A model generated the notes under the pieces. The model was given only the letters and a program-made list of their open reading frames with translations, had not been told where the DNA came from and ran no database searches. From contig JAFGFM010000045.1 in assembly GCA_016931115.1 (NCBI GenBank), positions 1 to 32,493 on the forward strand: a DNA stretch of 32,493 nucleotides, read 5' to 3'. This stretch comes from Deltaproteobacteria bacterium (GTDB lineage: Bacteria; Desulfobacterota; DSM-4660; Desulfatiglandales; HGW-15). The position numbers and the translations under genes are program-made. Positions 16,598 through 24,336 of this stretch are shown here, one piece after another (the stretch's first letter is position 1; each line of letters starts with the position of its first letter).

Positions 16598-17713
16598 TCA
16601 ATCTTGATCATCATCTGGTTCCAGCCAATTTTTTCTAATAACCCATCCTATTTCGGGTTTTATGCTCCTTGTCTGTTTATCCTGTGAAATGCCTATAAAG
16701 CCCGCAATGAATTCCATATTGAAATGTTTATCATAATAATGCCACTTAAAAGGCGCCTTTGATAAACCTCCGGGGACATCACCCATTGTTATATGGATTT
16801 CCTCACCTTCCTCTGGTTTGAAAAGAGGGTTCATTTCACTTGCTATTTTTGTATAACCTGTAAGATAAGGGAAAAATTTTACAACCCATCCTGTTATATA
16901 AGGCCCTTCGCCACTTTTCTCATCCAATTTATAAATAGAAGTCCAGAATTTCTTATTGATTATTCCTTTTGAGGCATCTACGAACTCTTTCAATATTGGG
17001 ATCAGCTCATCTGTCCACCACTGAAGGTCGTATTTTTCAAGCTGTTTGGTTCGATTGAGGATATCTTCCCAGTCCTCAGGATTGCCCTCCAGTGTGATTG
17101 AAGGAATCCCACATATTGTAAATAAATCATATGAAAAATAATGCTGCATCATATCCATCAGAGTTATCTGAAACGCCGTTTTATCAAGTATAGATGAAGT
17201 AGAAAAACCTCTGGATATAAGGGCTTCATTCTCCTTACCGATATGCTCACCAATCTGCCTGCAGAATTCGGGAAATACTTCCTCCCAGGGATTACTCTTA
17301 TTTCCTTTGGTAAAATCGTCTCTGCGAACTACTATTGCAATTTTACCTTTATGCTTTACAAATTTACTGCGTAAAGTCTCTGCGTTATTGTTTACATGAG
17401 CCGCAAGACCTTGAACTATAAGCAGCCAAATATGATCAGGGGTTATCGTTAGTGGCCTGTGCGTGGCAAAGGAATGGTGCACAGCTTCTACAAAAGGGTG
17501 CCCCTGGGACATTACTATTTTATCAATTGATTGAGAATAGGCTTCGACATTTCCAAAATTTGTTTTAATGACATCCCCAATCGATTTTTCAGGGAGTGCA
17601 TCTTTTGCTATCTCTATTTCATTTAAAATAAAGGATGTACTGCTATTGGCAATTGAATGATGATCAAAAATAAAAATAATTACAAAAATCAGAAGTGGTT
17701 GTAATATTTTCAT
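16598..17713 (-). CDS. Exported DUF4419 protein
   Basis: A 371-residue protein with a signal peptide (MKILQPLLIFVIIFIFDHHS, cleavage near SIANS) and one DUF4419 domain over most of the mature chain. Family-like strings are the region around HPFVEAVHHSFATHRPLTITPDHIWLLIVQGLAAHVN, a later TSIYKLDEKSGEGPYITGWVVKFFPYL, and a C-terminal HYYDKHFNMEFIAGFIGI. The domain is known from fungi, slime moulds and scattered bacteria, and its function is unknown. The ATG at 17713 follows a strong GGAGG ribosome binding site; a longer frame upstream lacks one. Its neighbours are a convergent exported phosphatase and an upstream Phd-like antitoxin. Confidence 0.8.
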   Translation of the reverse strand: MKILQPLLIFVIIFIFDHHSIANSSTSFILNEIEIAKDALPEKSIGDVIKTNFGNVEAYSQSIDKIVMSQGHPFVEAVHHSFATHRPLTITPDHIWLLIVQGLAAHVNNNAETLRSKFVKHKGKIAIVVRRDDFTKGNKSNPWEEVFPEFCRQIGEHIGKENEALISRGFSTSSILDKTAFQITLMDMMQHYFSYDLFTICGIPSITLEGNPEDWEDILNRTKQLEKYDLQWWTDELIPILKEFVDASKGIINKKFWTSIYKLDEKSGEGPYITGWVVKFFPYLTGYTKIASEMNPLFKPEEGEEIHITMGDVPGGLSKAPFKWHYYDKHFNMEFIAGFIGISQDKQTRSIKPEIGWVIRKNWLEPDDDQD

Positions 17714-17788
17714 TATTCCTCCAATTATTTTTTTTAATATAAACTTCCTGATTTTCAAAAAGTTGGTTCGTTTTCCAGCCTATGTATT

Positions 17789-18022
17789 TTATTGGATTGA
17801 CTCCCTTTCATCCAGGATGGTTGAAGAAAGGTCACTTCCATTCAGCTTCAGACGTATCACTGGTTTTTTCCAGGCCGGGATTTTATCCGGCTTACCCGAA
17901 AAAGGGCTGACTTCTCCGACAGGTTTTCTACGACGTAACAGTAATACTGTTTCGCCATGTTCTACTTCATCTATAAAGCTCGATATGTTTTTACGAAATT
18001 CGGTTAAGCTAACTCTCTTCAT
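17789..18022 (-). CDS. Phd/YefM-like antitoxin, orphan
   Basis: A 77-residue protein whose N-terminal half matches the Phd/YefM DNA-binding antitoxin fold: MKRVSLTEFRKNISSFIDEVEHGETVLLLRRRKPVGEVSP. The C-terminal tail is basic and Ser-rich and would be the toxin-binding part. A PIN or Doc/RelE toxin normally follows within a few bases, but on this strand only 75 bases separate it from the DUF4419 start and no toxin frame exists. I used the second Met (18022); the upstream extension does not fit the family. It may regulate itself or pair with a distant toxin. Confidence 0.75.
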   Translation of the reverse strand: MKRVSLTEFRKNISSFIDEVEHGETVLLLRRRKPVGEVSPFSGKPDKIPAWKKPVIRLKLNGSDLSSTILDERESIQ

Positions 18023-18094
18023 GTCGTTTTTGCCTATGTGTCTAGGTTGAAAATTAAGTGTGTATATGGATTGTGGTTTTGTCAAGAATTTTGC

Positions 18095-19426
18095 TCACTG
18101 ATAATCAAACAGGTGTGTCAATCTGAATACCCCAACCACGTCCGGGTAATCCTTTCCGAGCAGGCTCATGCTCTCTGTATGATATCCTATTGTCCATATG
18201 TTTATCAGCCTGAAATTCCCTGAGTCGCCTTTCTCGGTATCAACAATGCCGATATGATCAAAAGCTGTTCCATTCTGTATGCCAGTATCAAGTATAACAA
18301 TATCACCTGGCTTAAGGGCTGCCATATCAGGCTTACCACTTCCATCAAAAATATTAATGGCATTGTGTTTCAGATAAATCTGAAGGTTTCTTGTCCTTCT
18401 ATGGTCAATATTATAATCCGGCTTCTGGATGTTTGTATACTGCTCCGGGTATGATAAAACGTGTTCATGAACAAGCGCCTGCAGGTCAATGCCTGCGTGC
18501 CTTAGCGCCCTGATAATGATATCAGTACATACAGCCTCTTTTTGAGAGATGTCACCCATGGGGTAAGAAATTTTTAGTAACCCGGTTGCATTAGTCGTAT
18601 AGAGCGCCGGGTTTTTCAATTGTGTCTTTGCGCCTTCCAGAATCTTATTATTCAGAAAGTCAGGATTGTTTATCTGTGCATCCTGCTTTTTATTTCTGTA
18701 TATTTCCACTCGTGTTCCAACAGACGTCATGCCAAAGAGTTCAATGATATCTTTATCATCCAGAGCAACACATCCGAGGGTCCAGTCATTGCTGTTTCCA
18801 CCACCATGTATTCTTATTGAACCACCAAGGGCTGAGTTCTGTTGAGGCATTTTCCCGACCTGGATATCCTTTAGTATTGTTCTGTATGTGTCATAATCAA
18901 TCAGTTTTTCTGTTAAACCCCTTCTTGCATCCTCGATATTCGGGTAGCTCAGCCTCATTGATCTGGCCCCATACCTTTCTCTTGCAGGGTTATCCAGCAT
19001 CTCACAGATATAAAACCGGCCTTCAGGTGTGCCGCTGTCCCCCTGCCTTACCTTATCCTTGTAAGGATTAGAAGGGGAGAGCGCAACCCTGAAACTTTTT
19101 AATGGGGCCTCCCCTTTCATAACTGTTAATAAACGTTCTTCTTTATATATCCTTATCCATGTATCAGATACCATATCCTGATTAACAAAACCCTCCAGTC
19201 CGGTCAGGGTCCTGACCCTGATCCATTGCCCGCTCTTTTCTTTTTCAGTTAATGTCTGATTATGCCTCAGTTTTTTAAGTATCCTGGAATCCTGATCCGG
19301 GCCTTCACGTAAAGTCACCTCCGGCTTGATTGTATAAAGAAGTGCATCGGCTTTTGTTGTGTGAAGCAGGGAGCATAAAAAAAGGAATGTAAAAATGACC
19401 CTTGCTGCAGGTTTAAAGAACGGCAT
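18095..19426 (-). CDS. L,D-transpeptidase fused to SH3 and DUF1287 domains
   Basis: A 443-residue exported protein. Residues 1-27 form a signal peptide; about 30-88 an SH3b domain (VTLREGPDQDSRIL, GLEGFVNQDMV); about 90-245 a YkuD L,D-transpeptidase with HGGGNSNDWTLGC (His 207, Cys 219). About 285-443 is a DUF1287 domain with a conserved Cys-Thr-Asp (300-302), HRRTRNLQIYLKHN, PGDIVILDTG and FDHIGIVDT. YkuD enzymes cross-link peptidoglycan or attach proteins to it. DUF1287 resembles cysteine-peptidase/amidase folds, so the protein may both join and cut cell-wall peptides; that is inference. These domains usually occur in separate proteins. A good ribosome binding site (AGAGGATA) precedes the ATG. 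Confidence 0.85.
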   Translation of the reverse strand: MPFFKPAARVIFTFLFLCSLLHTTKADALLYTIKPEVTLREGPDQDSRILKKLRHNQTLTEKEKSGQWIRVRTLTGLEGFVNQDMVSDTWIRIYKEERLLTVMKGEAPLKSFRVALSPSNPYKDKVRQGDSGTPEGRFYICEMLDNPARERYGARSMRLSYPNIEDARRGLTEKLIDYDTYRTILKDIQVGKMPQQNSALGGSIRIHGGGNSNDWTLGCVALDDKDIIELFGMTSVGTRVEIYRNKKQDAQINNPDFLNNKILEGAKTQLKNPALYTTNATGLLKISYPMGDISQKEAVCTDIIIRALRHAGIDLQALVHEHVLSYPEQYTNIQKPDYNIDHRRTRNLQIYLKHNAINIFDGSGKPDMAALKPGDIVILDTGIQNGTAFDHIGIVDTEKGDSGNFRLINIWTIGYHTESMSLLGKDYPDVVGVFRLTHLFDYQ

Positions 19427-19459
19427 GAGATATCCTCTTTGTATGAAGATGTAATACTT

Positions 19460-19837
19460 TTATACACTAAAAAATCTTTCCCATAGTATAAGCATCCATA
19501 CAATTGCAGCAATGCAGATACTTAAAAACACAGAGGCAGAGCCAATGTCCTTTGCCCTGCCTGAAAGCTCATTCCTTTCCATACCAAACCTGTCTACTGT
19601 GGCCTCAATGGCAGAGTTTAATAGCTCTACAAGAGGAATGATAAGATAGCTGCCAATAAGGATTGCCTTCTGAGAGCCAGTCTTCCCTATGAAAAAACCG
19701 GCAGGGACAAATATGATACCTGCAATAATCTCCTGCCTGAAGGCCGCCTCATTCTTCCATGCGGCCTTAAATCCTGCCATACTGTAGAAAAAGGCATTTA
19801 CAACCCTTTTAAATCCTCTATTTGATCCGTCACCCAT
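19460..19837 (-). CDS. dgkA: Diacylglycerol kinase (DgkA family)
   Basis: A 125-residue membrane enzyme with three predicted transmembrane helices. The hallmark string is LVELLNSAIEATVDRFG followed by KDIGSASVFLS, with the N-terminal AFFYSMAGFKAAWKNEAAFRQE amphipathic part. It phosphorylates diacylglycerol to phosphatidic acid in the inner membrane, or undecaprenol in Gram-positive relatives, recycling lipid released when periplasmic glucans are made. The start lies six bases after the metallophosphoesterase stop, so the two are probably one operon and may share a role in lipid or lipid-carrier phosphate turnover. Confidence 0.9.
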   Translation of the reverse strand: MGDGSNRGFKRVVNAFFYSMAGFKAAWKNEAAFRQEIIAGIIFVPAGFFIGKTGSQKAILIGSYLIIPLVELLNSAIEATVDRFGMERNELSGRAKDIGSASVFLSICIAAIVWMLILWERFFSV

Positions 19838-19843
19838 ATACCC

Positions 19844-21016
19844 TCAATTTATTTGTCGTGGCTGCTCATGTACAAAATCTATAACAGTTATTTCAGGGGG
19901 TGCGAGAAACCTGATTGGCGGCCCCCATGTGCCTGTGCCACTGCTTACATACAGATATGAATTGCTGCCAAGGTTATACAGGCCATCCATGTGTTTAAAC
20001 ATCATGCCCACAAAAATAGAAAATGGAAATATCTGTCCCCTGTGTGTATGGCCTGAAAGCTGCAAATCAAACTTATTGATACTCTCTTTTTCAATACGGG
20101 GTTGATGCTTGAGAAAGATGTTTATTTTATCGGGAGAAAAACCTTTGATCACACCCGCTTCATCAATCTTATGCACAAAACCGCCCCTGTTTACAGCGGG
20201 GTCATCAATACCTGCAATGTTTATAAAATCGTTAACAGAGATACTCTCGTTCCTTAACAACCTGAAACCACAATCCTCAGTAAATTTACCGGTAATCTGG
20301 ATGCCCGCAAAAAATTCATGGTTCCCTGTTGCAGCATATTTGCCATATTTTGAATTAATATCCCTGAACAACCTCTTAACCTTATCCTGCTCCTTGAGCC
20401 CATCATCAATAAGATCGCCGGTTGAAACCAGCAGGTCAGGGTTAAGGCCTGATATCATGCCGGTTATTTTTTCAGCGAGTCTTATTCCATTTATTCGGCT
20501 GAAGTGGATATCCGATATCTGCACAACCCTTAGTCTTTCAACATTAGCAGGGAGTTTGGTTGTCTCAAGTGTAACCATTTCAGCCCTGATATCCCATGCC
20601 TCATATACCCCATAAAGGTTTATAAAGGCAGTCACAAGGATGACGCAGATAAGCGCTACCCGCCTGTCAGGCATAAGCTTTAACAGGTTTATGTTAAAAA
20701 TGTGTGAGGATAAATAAATAAAAAATCTGTAGATATCAACCGCCAGATTCAGGGCAAAGAGCAGAAAAATAATTCCCATCCACAAATAGCCTGCATATGT
20801 GACAGCGGTTGATAATGCCTCTGGCCCTTTCCCCTCTATCAACCGCATAATAATGGGTGAGAGCAGTAGAAGAAAGAGGATTATTATAAATATGATATTC
20901 TGCGATAAGGTGAGGTGAAAGGCCTTTGTTACCTTTCGGTAAAAATATAAATGCAGAAGCGCATACAGTGAGAGGAAAACACCTATAAACATGATAAACG
21001 CATAATTGAATCTCAT
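19844..21016 (-). CDS. Membrane-anchored calcineurin-like metallophosphoesterase
   Basis: A 390-residue protein. Four hydrophobic segments occupy about residues 1-150. The metal-binding phosphoesterase domain follows with the family motifs in order: VQISDIHFSR, VSTGDLIDDG, AATGNHEFF and LSGHTHRGQ, all metal ligands present. Architecture and length resemble the YkuE/YaeI group, some of which hydrolyse UDP-diacylglucosamine or other membrane phosphate esters. Active-site sidedness cannot be judged. A GGAG ribosome binding site is five bases before the ATG. It is directly upstream of dgkA. Confidence 0.87.
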   Translation of the reverse strand: MRFNYAFIMFIGVFLSLYALLHLYFYRKVTKAFHLTLSQNIIFIIILFLLLLSPIIMRLIEGKGPEALSTAVTYAGYLWMGIIFLLFALNLAVDIYRFFIYLSSHIFNINLLKLMPDRRVALICVILVTAFINLYGVYEAWDIRAEMVTLETTKLPANVERLRVVQISDIHFSRINGIRLAEKITGMISGLNPDLLVSTGDLIDDGLKEQDKVKRLFRDINSKYGKYAATGNHEFFAGIQITGKFTEDCGFRLLRNESISVNDFINIAGIDDPAVNRGGFVHKIDEAGVIKGFSPDKINIFLKHQPRIEKESINKFDLQLSGHTHRGQIFPFSIFVGMMFKHMDGLYNLGSNSYLYVSSGTGTWGPPIRFLAPPEITVIDFVHEQPRQIN

Positions 21017-21082
21017 GTAATCTCCGGGTATATTAATAACAATGGCTATATATTAAGCATGCACACGTGTCAACCGGGGCCA

Positions 21083-22198
21083 TCAGCTCTCTAATTTCTC
21101 TTCCTCTTTACAGGTTTCCCTATTGTCTACAGGCGTAAGCATCTTTACTTCCGGTAATATCTCACTAAACTCGGTTGCAAAGATTTCCCACAGGGTCACA
21201 AAGAGCCCGGCGATAATCGGGCCTATGATAATACCTACCATGCCGAACATGATAATGCCGCCAAGTGTTCCGAAAAGGATCATGAGTTCATGCATCTGTG
21301 TGTCTTTTCCTACGAGCCTGGGACGCAGGAGGTTATCAAGGCTGCCCACTACAAGACCGCAGAATATAATAAGGATAAGAGCCTTTACAATATGTCCGGT
21401 AAAGATGAGGATAATGGCTGCTGGTACCCATACTATTGCAGAACCAACACTGGGTATAACAGATAACACTGCCATAATTGTTCCCCAGAAAACGGAACTT
21501 GGAATACCAAGAATAGCGAATGAGATCCCGGCAAGCGCCCCCTGCAAAATGCCTATCACAACGGTTCCCTTGAGGGTCGCGCGGGTTATGGAGGTAAATT
21601 TATCAAGCATCCGGCGTTCAAACTGATCCTCAAGGGGAAGGTAATAGAGTATCTTGTTTAAAATATGCTCTCCTTCCAGAAGGAAAAAGAACATGCAATA
21701 GAGCATAATAAAAAGGTCAAGTATAATATTTATAGTCCCAATAGTAGCTGAAGTGAGTTTATTAATAACAAAACCGCTAAGGCTCCTGGCCAGCTCTCCA
21801 GCCTTTGAAATAATCTGATCCCTGTATGTCTCTATGGTCTCGTAAAATGGCAAAGACTCAATAAGTCTTAAAAATGAACCGGGTGCAGAAAACTGCTGTT
21901 CTATCCAGGGCCTGGCAATTGTACTTATCTTTACGGCCTGGGCGGTAACAATTCCCAACAGTCCGGTTAATGGCACAATGATTATGCATATAATCAGGAT
22001 GACTGTAACAGCGCTGGCCGCAACACGGCGGCCCTTAAACCATTTTTCAAATTTGTGGAATACAGGTAAAGAAAGCGCAGAGAAGATACCCGCAAGAAAG
22101 ATGGGCATAAGAAACTGGCGTATCATCACAAGAAACAGGAGGGAAATAAGTAATACCATAACGATCAATATCCAGTTGTTAACGGCCTTTTTGTTCAT
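21083..22198 (-). CDS. AI-2E family transporter
   Basis: About 371 residues with the profile of the AI-2E/PerM family. Two hydrophobic helices form the start (WILIVMVLLISLLFLVMI, PIFLAGIFSALSLPVFHKFE), then a third, an extracytoplasmic loop, and a block of helices ending MFGMVGIIIGPIIAGLFVTLWEIF. The family includes exporters of autoinducer-2 and sodium/proton antiporters; the substrate here cannot be named. The ATG at 22198 was preferred over a GTG three codons earlier. The ATPase gene ends 28 bases upstream of this frame. Confidence 0.85.
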   Translation of the reverse strand: MNKKAVNNWILIVMVLLISLLFLVMIRQFLMPIFLAGIFSALSLPVFHKFEKWFKGRRVAASAVTVILIICIIIVPLTGLLGIVTAQAVKISTIARPWIEQQFSAPGSFLRLIESLPFYETIETYRDQIISKAGELARSLSGFVINKLTSATIGTINIILDLFIMLYCMFFFLLEGEHILNKILYYLPLEDQFERRMLDKFTSITRATLKGTVVIGILQGALAGISFAILGIPSSVFWGTIMAVLSVIPSVGSAIVWVPAAIILIFTGHIVKALILIIFCGLVVGSLDNLLRPRLVGKDTQMHELMILFGTLGGIIMFGMVGIIIGPIIAGLFVTLWEIFATEFSEILPEVKMLTPVDNRETCKEEEKLES

Positions 22199-22234
22199 TT
22201 TAAGCACCCGTGTATAAAATGATAATTTATCTCA

Positions 22235-23419
22235 TTAAAAGAATTCACCGGCATAAAGCGACTTAATGAATTCCTCTACCGGCATAACCTTTACGCCATC
22301 AAATAAATATTTTTTTGTCCCGCAATATACTCCTATCATATGGTCAACTACTACACCTCTGTTTTCAGCTAGATTGCGCATGGGTTTTTCCCATGCCCTG
22401 TTCCATTTTTCAGCCAGCTTTACCTCAATAACAATTATATTTGGCGGTTTATTACGATGTCCCTTCGAGGTTTCTATTACAAAATCTATTTCTACTCCGG
22501 CAGGGGTTCGATAATAGGATATCATTCTATGTTTTCCACTTATCTCATTGTATACACGCAGCTCATGAAATATAAGGGTTTCTAATGCGGTTCCCTCCCA
22601 GAAACGGTCTGTCTGATCATCCAGCATACCTGCTGCCGCTCTTGCTACTCCCGGATCAAACCAATAGAATTTTGGTTGAGCTGTTTCCCTTACTTTAAAG
22701 CCTGGTCTCCAGGCTGGAAGGATATGCCCAACAAGTGTATCAGTGAGGATGGAAAAGTATGTGTCTACAGTGCTGCGTGCTACAGATGCCTCCCTCGAAA
22801 TATTTTTACTATTTATAGCTTGCCCGTTTATCTGGCCCGCCAGTGACAAAAATCTTAAAAAAGGAGGAACATTGCGGATCAGCCCTTCAGCCTGCAATTC
22901 TTCTTTGAGATATGTATTTACATATGTTCTCAGTATGTCGACAGCATATTCGGGTTCATTGTGCACCATCGGCAGCGTCCCAAAGTTGATTGCCCTTGAC
23001 AGGTTAAACTCCTTGCGGATTTCATCCGCTGAAAATCCTTCCATTGAGATCGTCATAGCCCGTCCTGCAAGCAGGTTTGCACCGCCACGTTTAAGTTTTC
23101 TTGCAGAAGAACCGCAAAGTGCAAACAACCATCGCTTTGACTCCATTAAACGGTGTACTTCATCCAGGAGGGGTGGGATCTTTTGGATCTCATCGAGTAT
23201 TATCCATGAACCCTCAGGTTTGTTCCCAACTATAGCTTCAAGAAGGTGAGGGTCACGTGATAGTTCGAGAAATAGAGATGTATCAAGGAAATCCAGCTTG
23301 AAGGTGTCAGGCATAACCTGTTTTAACCAAGTGCTTTTTCCTGTTCCTCTAGGTCCGAAAAGGAAAAAGGAACGAGATGGCTTTTTGAGGGTGCGTGCTA
23401 TATTTGTTATATTATACAT
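22235..23419 (-). CDS. AAA ATPase with DUF4143 domain
   Basis: About 394 residues. The N-terminal AAA domain has Walker A GPRGTGKST (about residues 22-30) and Walker B SWIILDEIQKIPPLLDEVH, then a CGSSARKLKRGGANLLAGRA sensor region. The C-terminal DUF4143 part begins near KNISREASVARSTVDTYFSIL (a winged helix) and ends with a restriction-endonuclease-like strand set, including GVEIDFVIE and IVIEVKLAEKW, which keeps a D...E-x-K-like signature. The function of this common accessory family is unknown; several are linked to toxin-antitoxin or defence islands. The start lies next to a strong palindrome (23428-23474) that is probably its operator. The Met at 23431 falls inside that palindrome. Confidence 0.85.
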   Translation of the reverse strand: MYNITNIARTLKKPSRSFFLFGPRGTGKSTWLKQVMPDTFKLDFLDTSLFLELSRDPHLLEAIVGNKPEGSWIILDEIQKIPPLLDEVHRLMESKRWLFALCGSSARKLKRGGANLLAGRAMTISMEGFSADEIRKEFNLSRAINFGTLPMVHNEPEYAVDILRTYVNTYLKEELQAEGLIRNVPPFLRFLSLAGQINGQAINSKNISREASVARSTVDTYFSILTDTLVGHILPAWRPGFKVRETAQPKFYWFDPGVARAAAGMLDDQTDRFWEGTALETLIFHELRVYNEISGKHRMISYYRTPAGVEIDFVIETSKGHRNKPPNIIVIEVKLAEKWNRAWEKPMRNLAENRGVVVDHMIGVYCGTKKYLFDGVKVMPVEEFIKSLYAGEFF

Positions 23420-23427
23420 AGGGAAAT

Positions 23428-23474
23428 GCATACCATACTGTAAAATTGCATTGTAAATTTACAATATGGTATGC
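23428..23474. promoter_or_regulatory. Long palindrome at the ATPase start
   Basis: GCATACCATA (23428-23437) pairs with TATGGTATGC (23465-23474), and after one mismatch TGTAAA pairs with TTTACA. Near the right side is a perfect 14-base palindrome TTGTAAATTTACAA (23451-23464). It overlaps an alternative ATG of the ATPase gene and lies 17 bases after the dismutase stop. An operator of the ATPase gene is most likely; a read-through hairpin is an alternative, although no T-tract follows. Confidence 0.6.
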
Positions 23475-23491
23475 AAATTGTCAATAAAGAC

Positions 23492-24157
23492 CTATTTCAG
23501 TGCTTCATTATACAGCCCGTTGACTGTCTCCCAGTTTATTACATTCCATATAGACTCAAGGTAATCTCCCCTTTTGTTCTGGTACTTAAGGTAATATGCA
23601 TGCTCCCATACATCTATACCAAGAATGGGTGCGCCCTTTACCTGTGCAATATCCATGAGCGGGTTATCCTGATTCGGGGTGGAACAGATAGTAAGCTTTT
23701 TTTCAGGTGTAACAACAAGCCATACCCAGCCTGAACCAAACCTGGCCATTGCCTCGCTGTTCATCTTCTTCTTAAACTGATCCATATCACCAAATGTTTT
23801 TTCTATATCCTTTTTCAGCGCCTCAGAAGGTTCGCTCTTTTTGGCTGATAGAAGTGCCCAGAAAAGCCTGTGGTTGTAATGGCCGCCTCCATTGTTGCGT
23901 ACCACATCACCAAGGGTTGAAATATTTTTCATGATCTCTTCAAGGCTTTTATTCTCAAAGGCAGTTCCCTTTATGGCCTTGTTCAGGTTATTCACGTATG
24001 CGGCATGGTGTTTTGAATGGTGAATCTCCATGGTCTGGGCATCTATGTATGGCTCAAGGGCATTATAGGCATAATCAAGGGGGTCAAGCTTAAACTCGGC
24101 ATACAGGTTACCTGTAAATAAAAATATAGAAATCAGGGTTAATATAGATGACTTCAT
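23492..24157 (-). CDS. sodA: Exported superoxide dismutase, Mn-type residues
   Basis: A 221-residue protein with a signal peptide (MKSSILTLISIFLFTGNLYA), so the enzyme should work in the periplasm. Metal ligands are His 46 (MEIHHSKHH), His 96 (NHRLFW), Asp 182 and His 186 (DVWEHAYYLKYQNKR). Gln 163 in NQDNPLMDI and the GGGHYNH context resemble manganese or cambialistic enzymes rather than classic FeSOD, which carries its Gln elsewhere. It converts superoxide to hydrogen peroxide and oxygen, useful to an anaerobe meeting air. A strong AGGAGG ribosome binding site precedes the ATG. It is divergent from a ferric-reductase-like gene across a shared operator-like palindrome. Confidence 0.9.
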   Translation of the reverse strand: MKSSILTLISIFLFTGNLYAEFKLDPLDYAYNALEPYIDAQTMEIHHSKHHAAYVNNLNKAIKGTAFENKSLEEIMKNISTLGDVVRNNGGGHYNHRLFWALLSAKKSEPSEALKKDIEKTFGDMDQFKKKMNSEAMARFGSGWVWLVVTPEKKLTICSTPNQDNPLMDIAQVKGAPILGIDVWEHAYYLKYQNKRGDYLESIWNVINWETVNGLYNEALK

Positions 24158-24218
24158 TTTTGCCTCCTTTTTAAATGGGTTTGATTGTTTAATGCGTAAT
24201 GCTTTAGTTAAATTTAAA

Positions 24219-24248
24219 ATAATATAAATACTAAAATTTGGTTGTAAA
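24219..24248 (-). promoter_or_regulatory. Candidate promoter of the dismutase gene
   Basis: On the minus strand TTTACA (24248-24243) and TATTAT (24224-24219) are separated by 18 bases, upstream of the dismutase start. The -35 box is part of the TTGTAAA palindrome, so a regulator bound there would block the polymerase. Confidence 0.4.
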
Positions 24249-24258
24249 CTTTTTACAA
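24242..24258. promoter_or_regulatory. TTGTAAA palindrome, candidate operator
   Basis: TTGTAAA and TTTACAA separated by CTT form a perfect 17-base palindrome in the 179-base space between the divergent dismutase and ferric-reductase-like genes. On the plus strand it is followed by TATAAT (24268-24273), a consensus -10 box. It resembles Rex-type boxes (TTGTGAA with inverted partner) but has A for G and a shorter centre, so the regulator is not named. Confidence 0.5.
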
Positions 24259-24336
24259 TTTTTTGTTTATAATAGCCCGCATTGTATTAATCCCTTCACA
24301 AAAAAGAAAAATATAAAGACTGAGAGATAACTAAAA

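Noticed and set aside
16152-16601. A 149-codon minus-strand open frame
   Set aside because: Antisense to the phosphatase gene, which has an intact active site, signal peptide and ribosome binding site.
20109-20615. A 168-codon plus-strand open frame
   Set aside because: Antisense to the metallophosphoesterase catalytic domain; no recognisable motif.
21123-21626. A 167-codon plus-strand open frame
   Set aside because: Antisense to the AI-2E permease; composition mirrors the hydrophobic helices of the real gene.
22743-23249. A 168-codon plus-strand open frame
   Set aside because: Antisense to the AAA ATPase, whose Walker motifs and DUF4143 features are clear.
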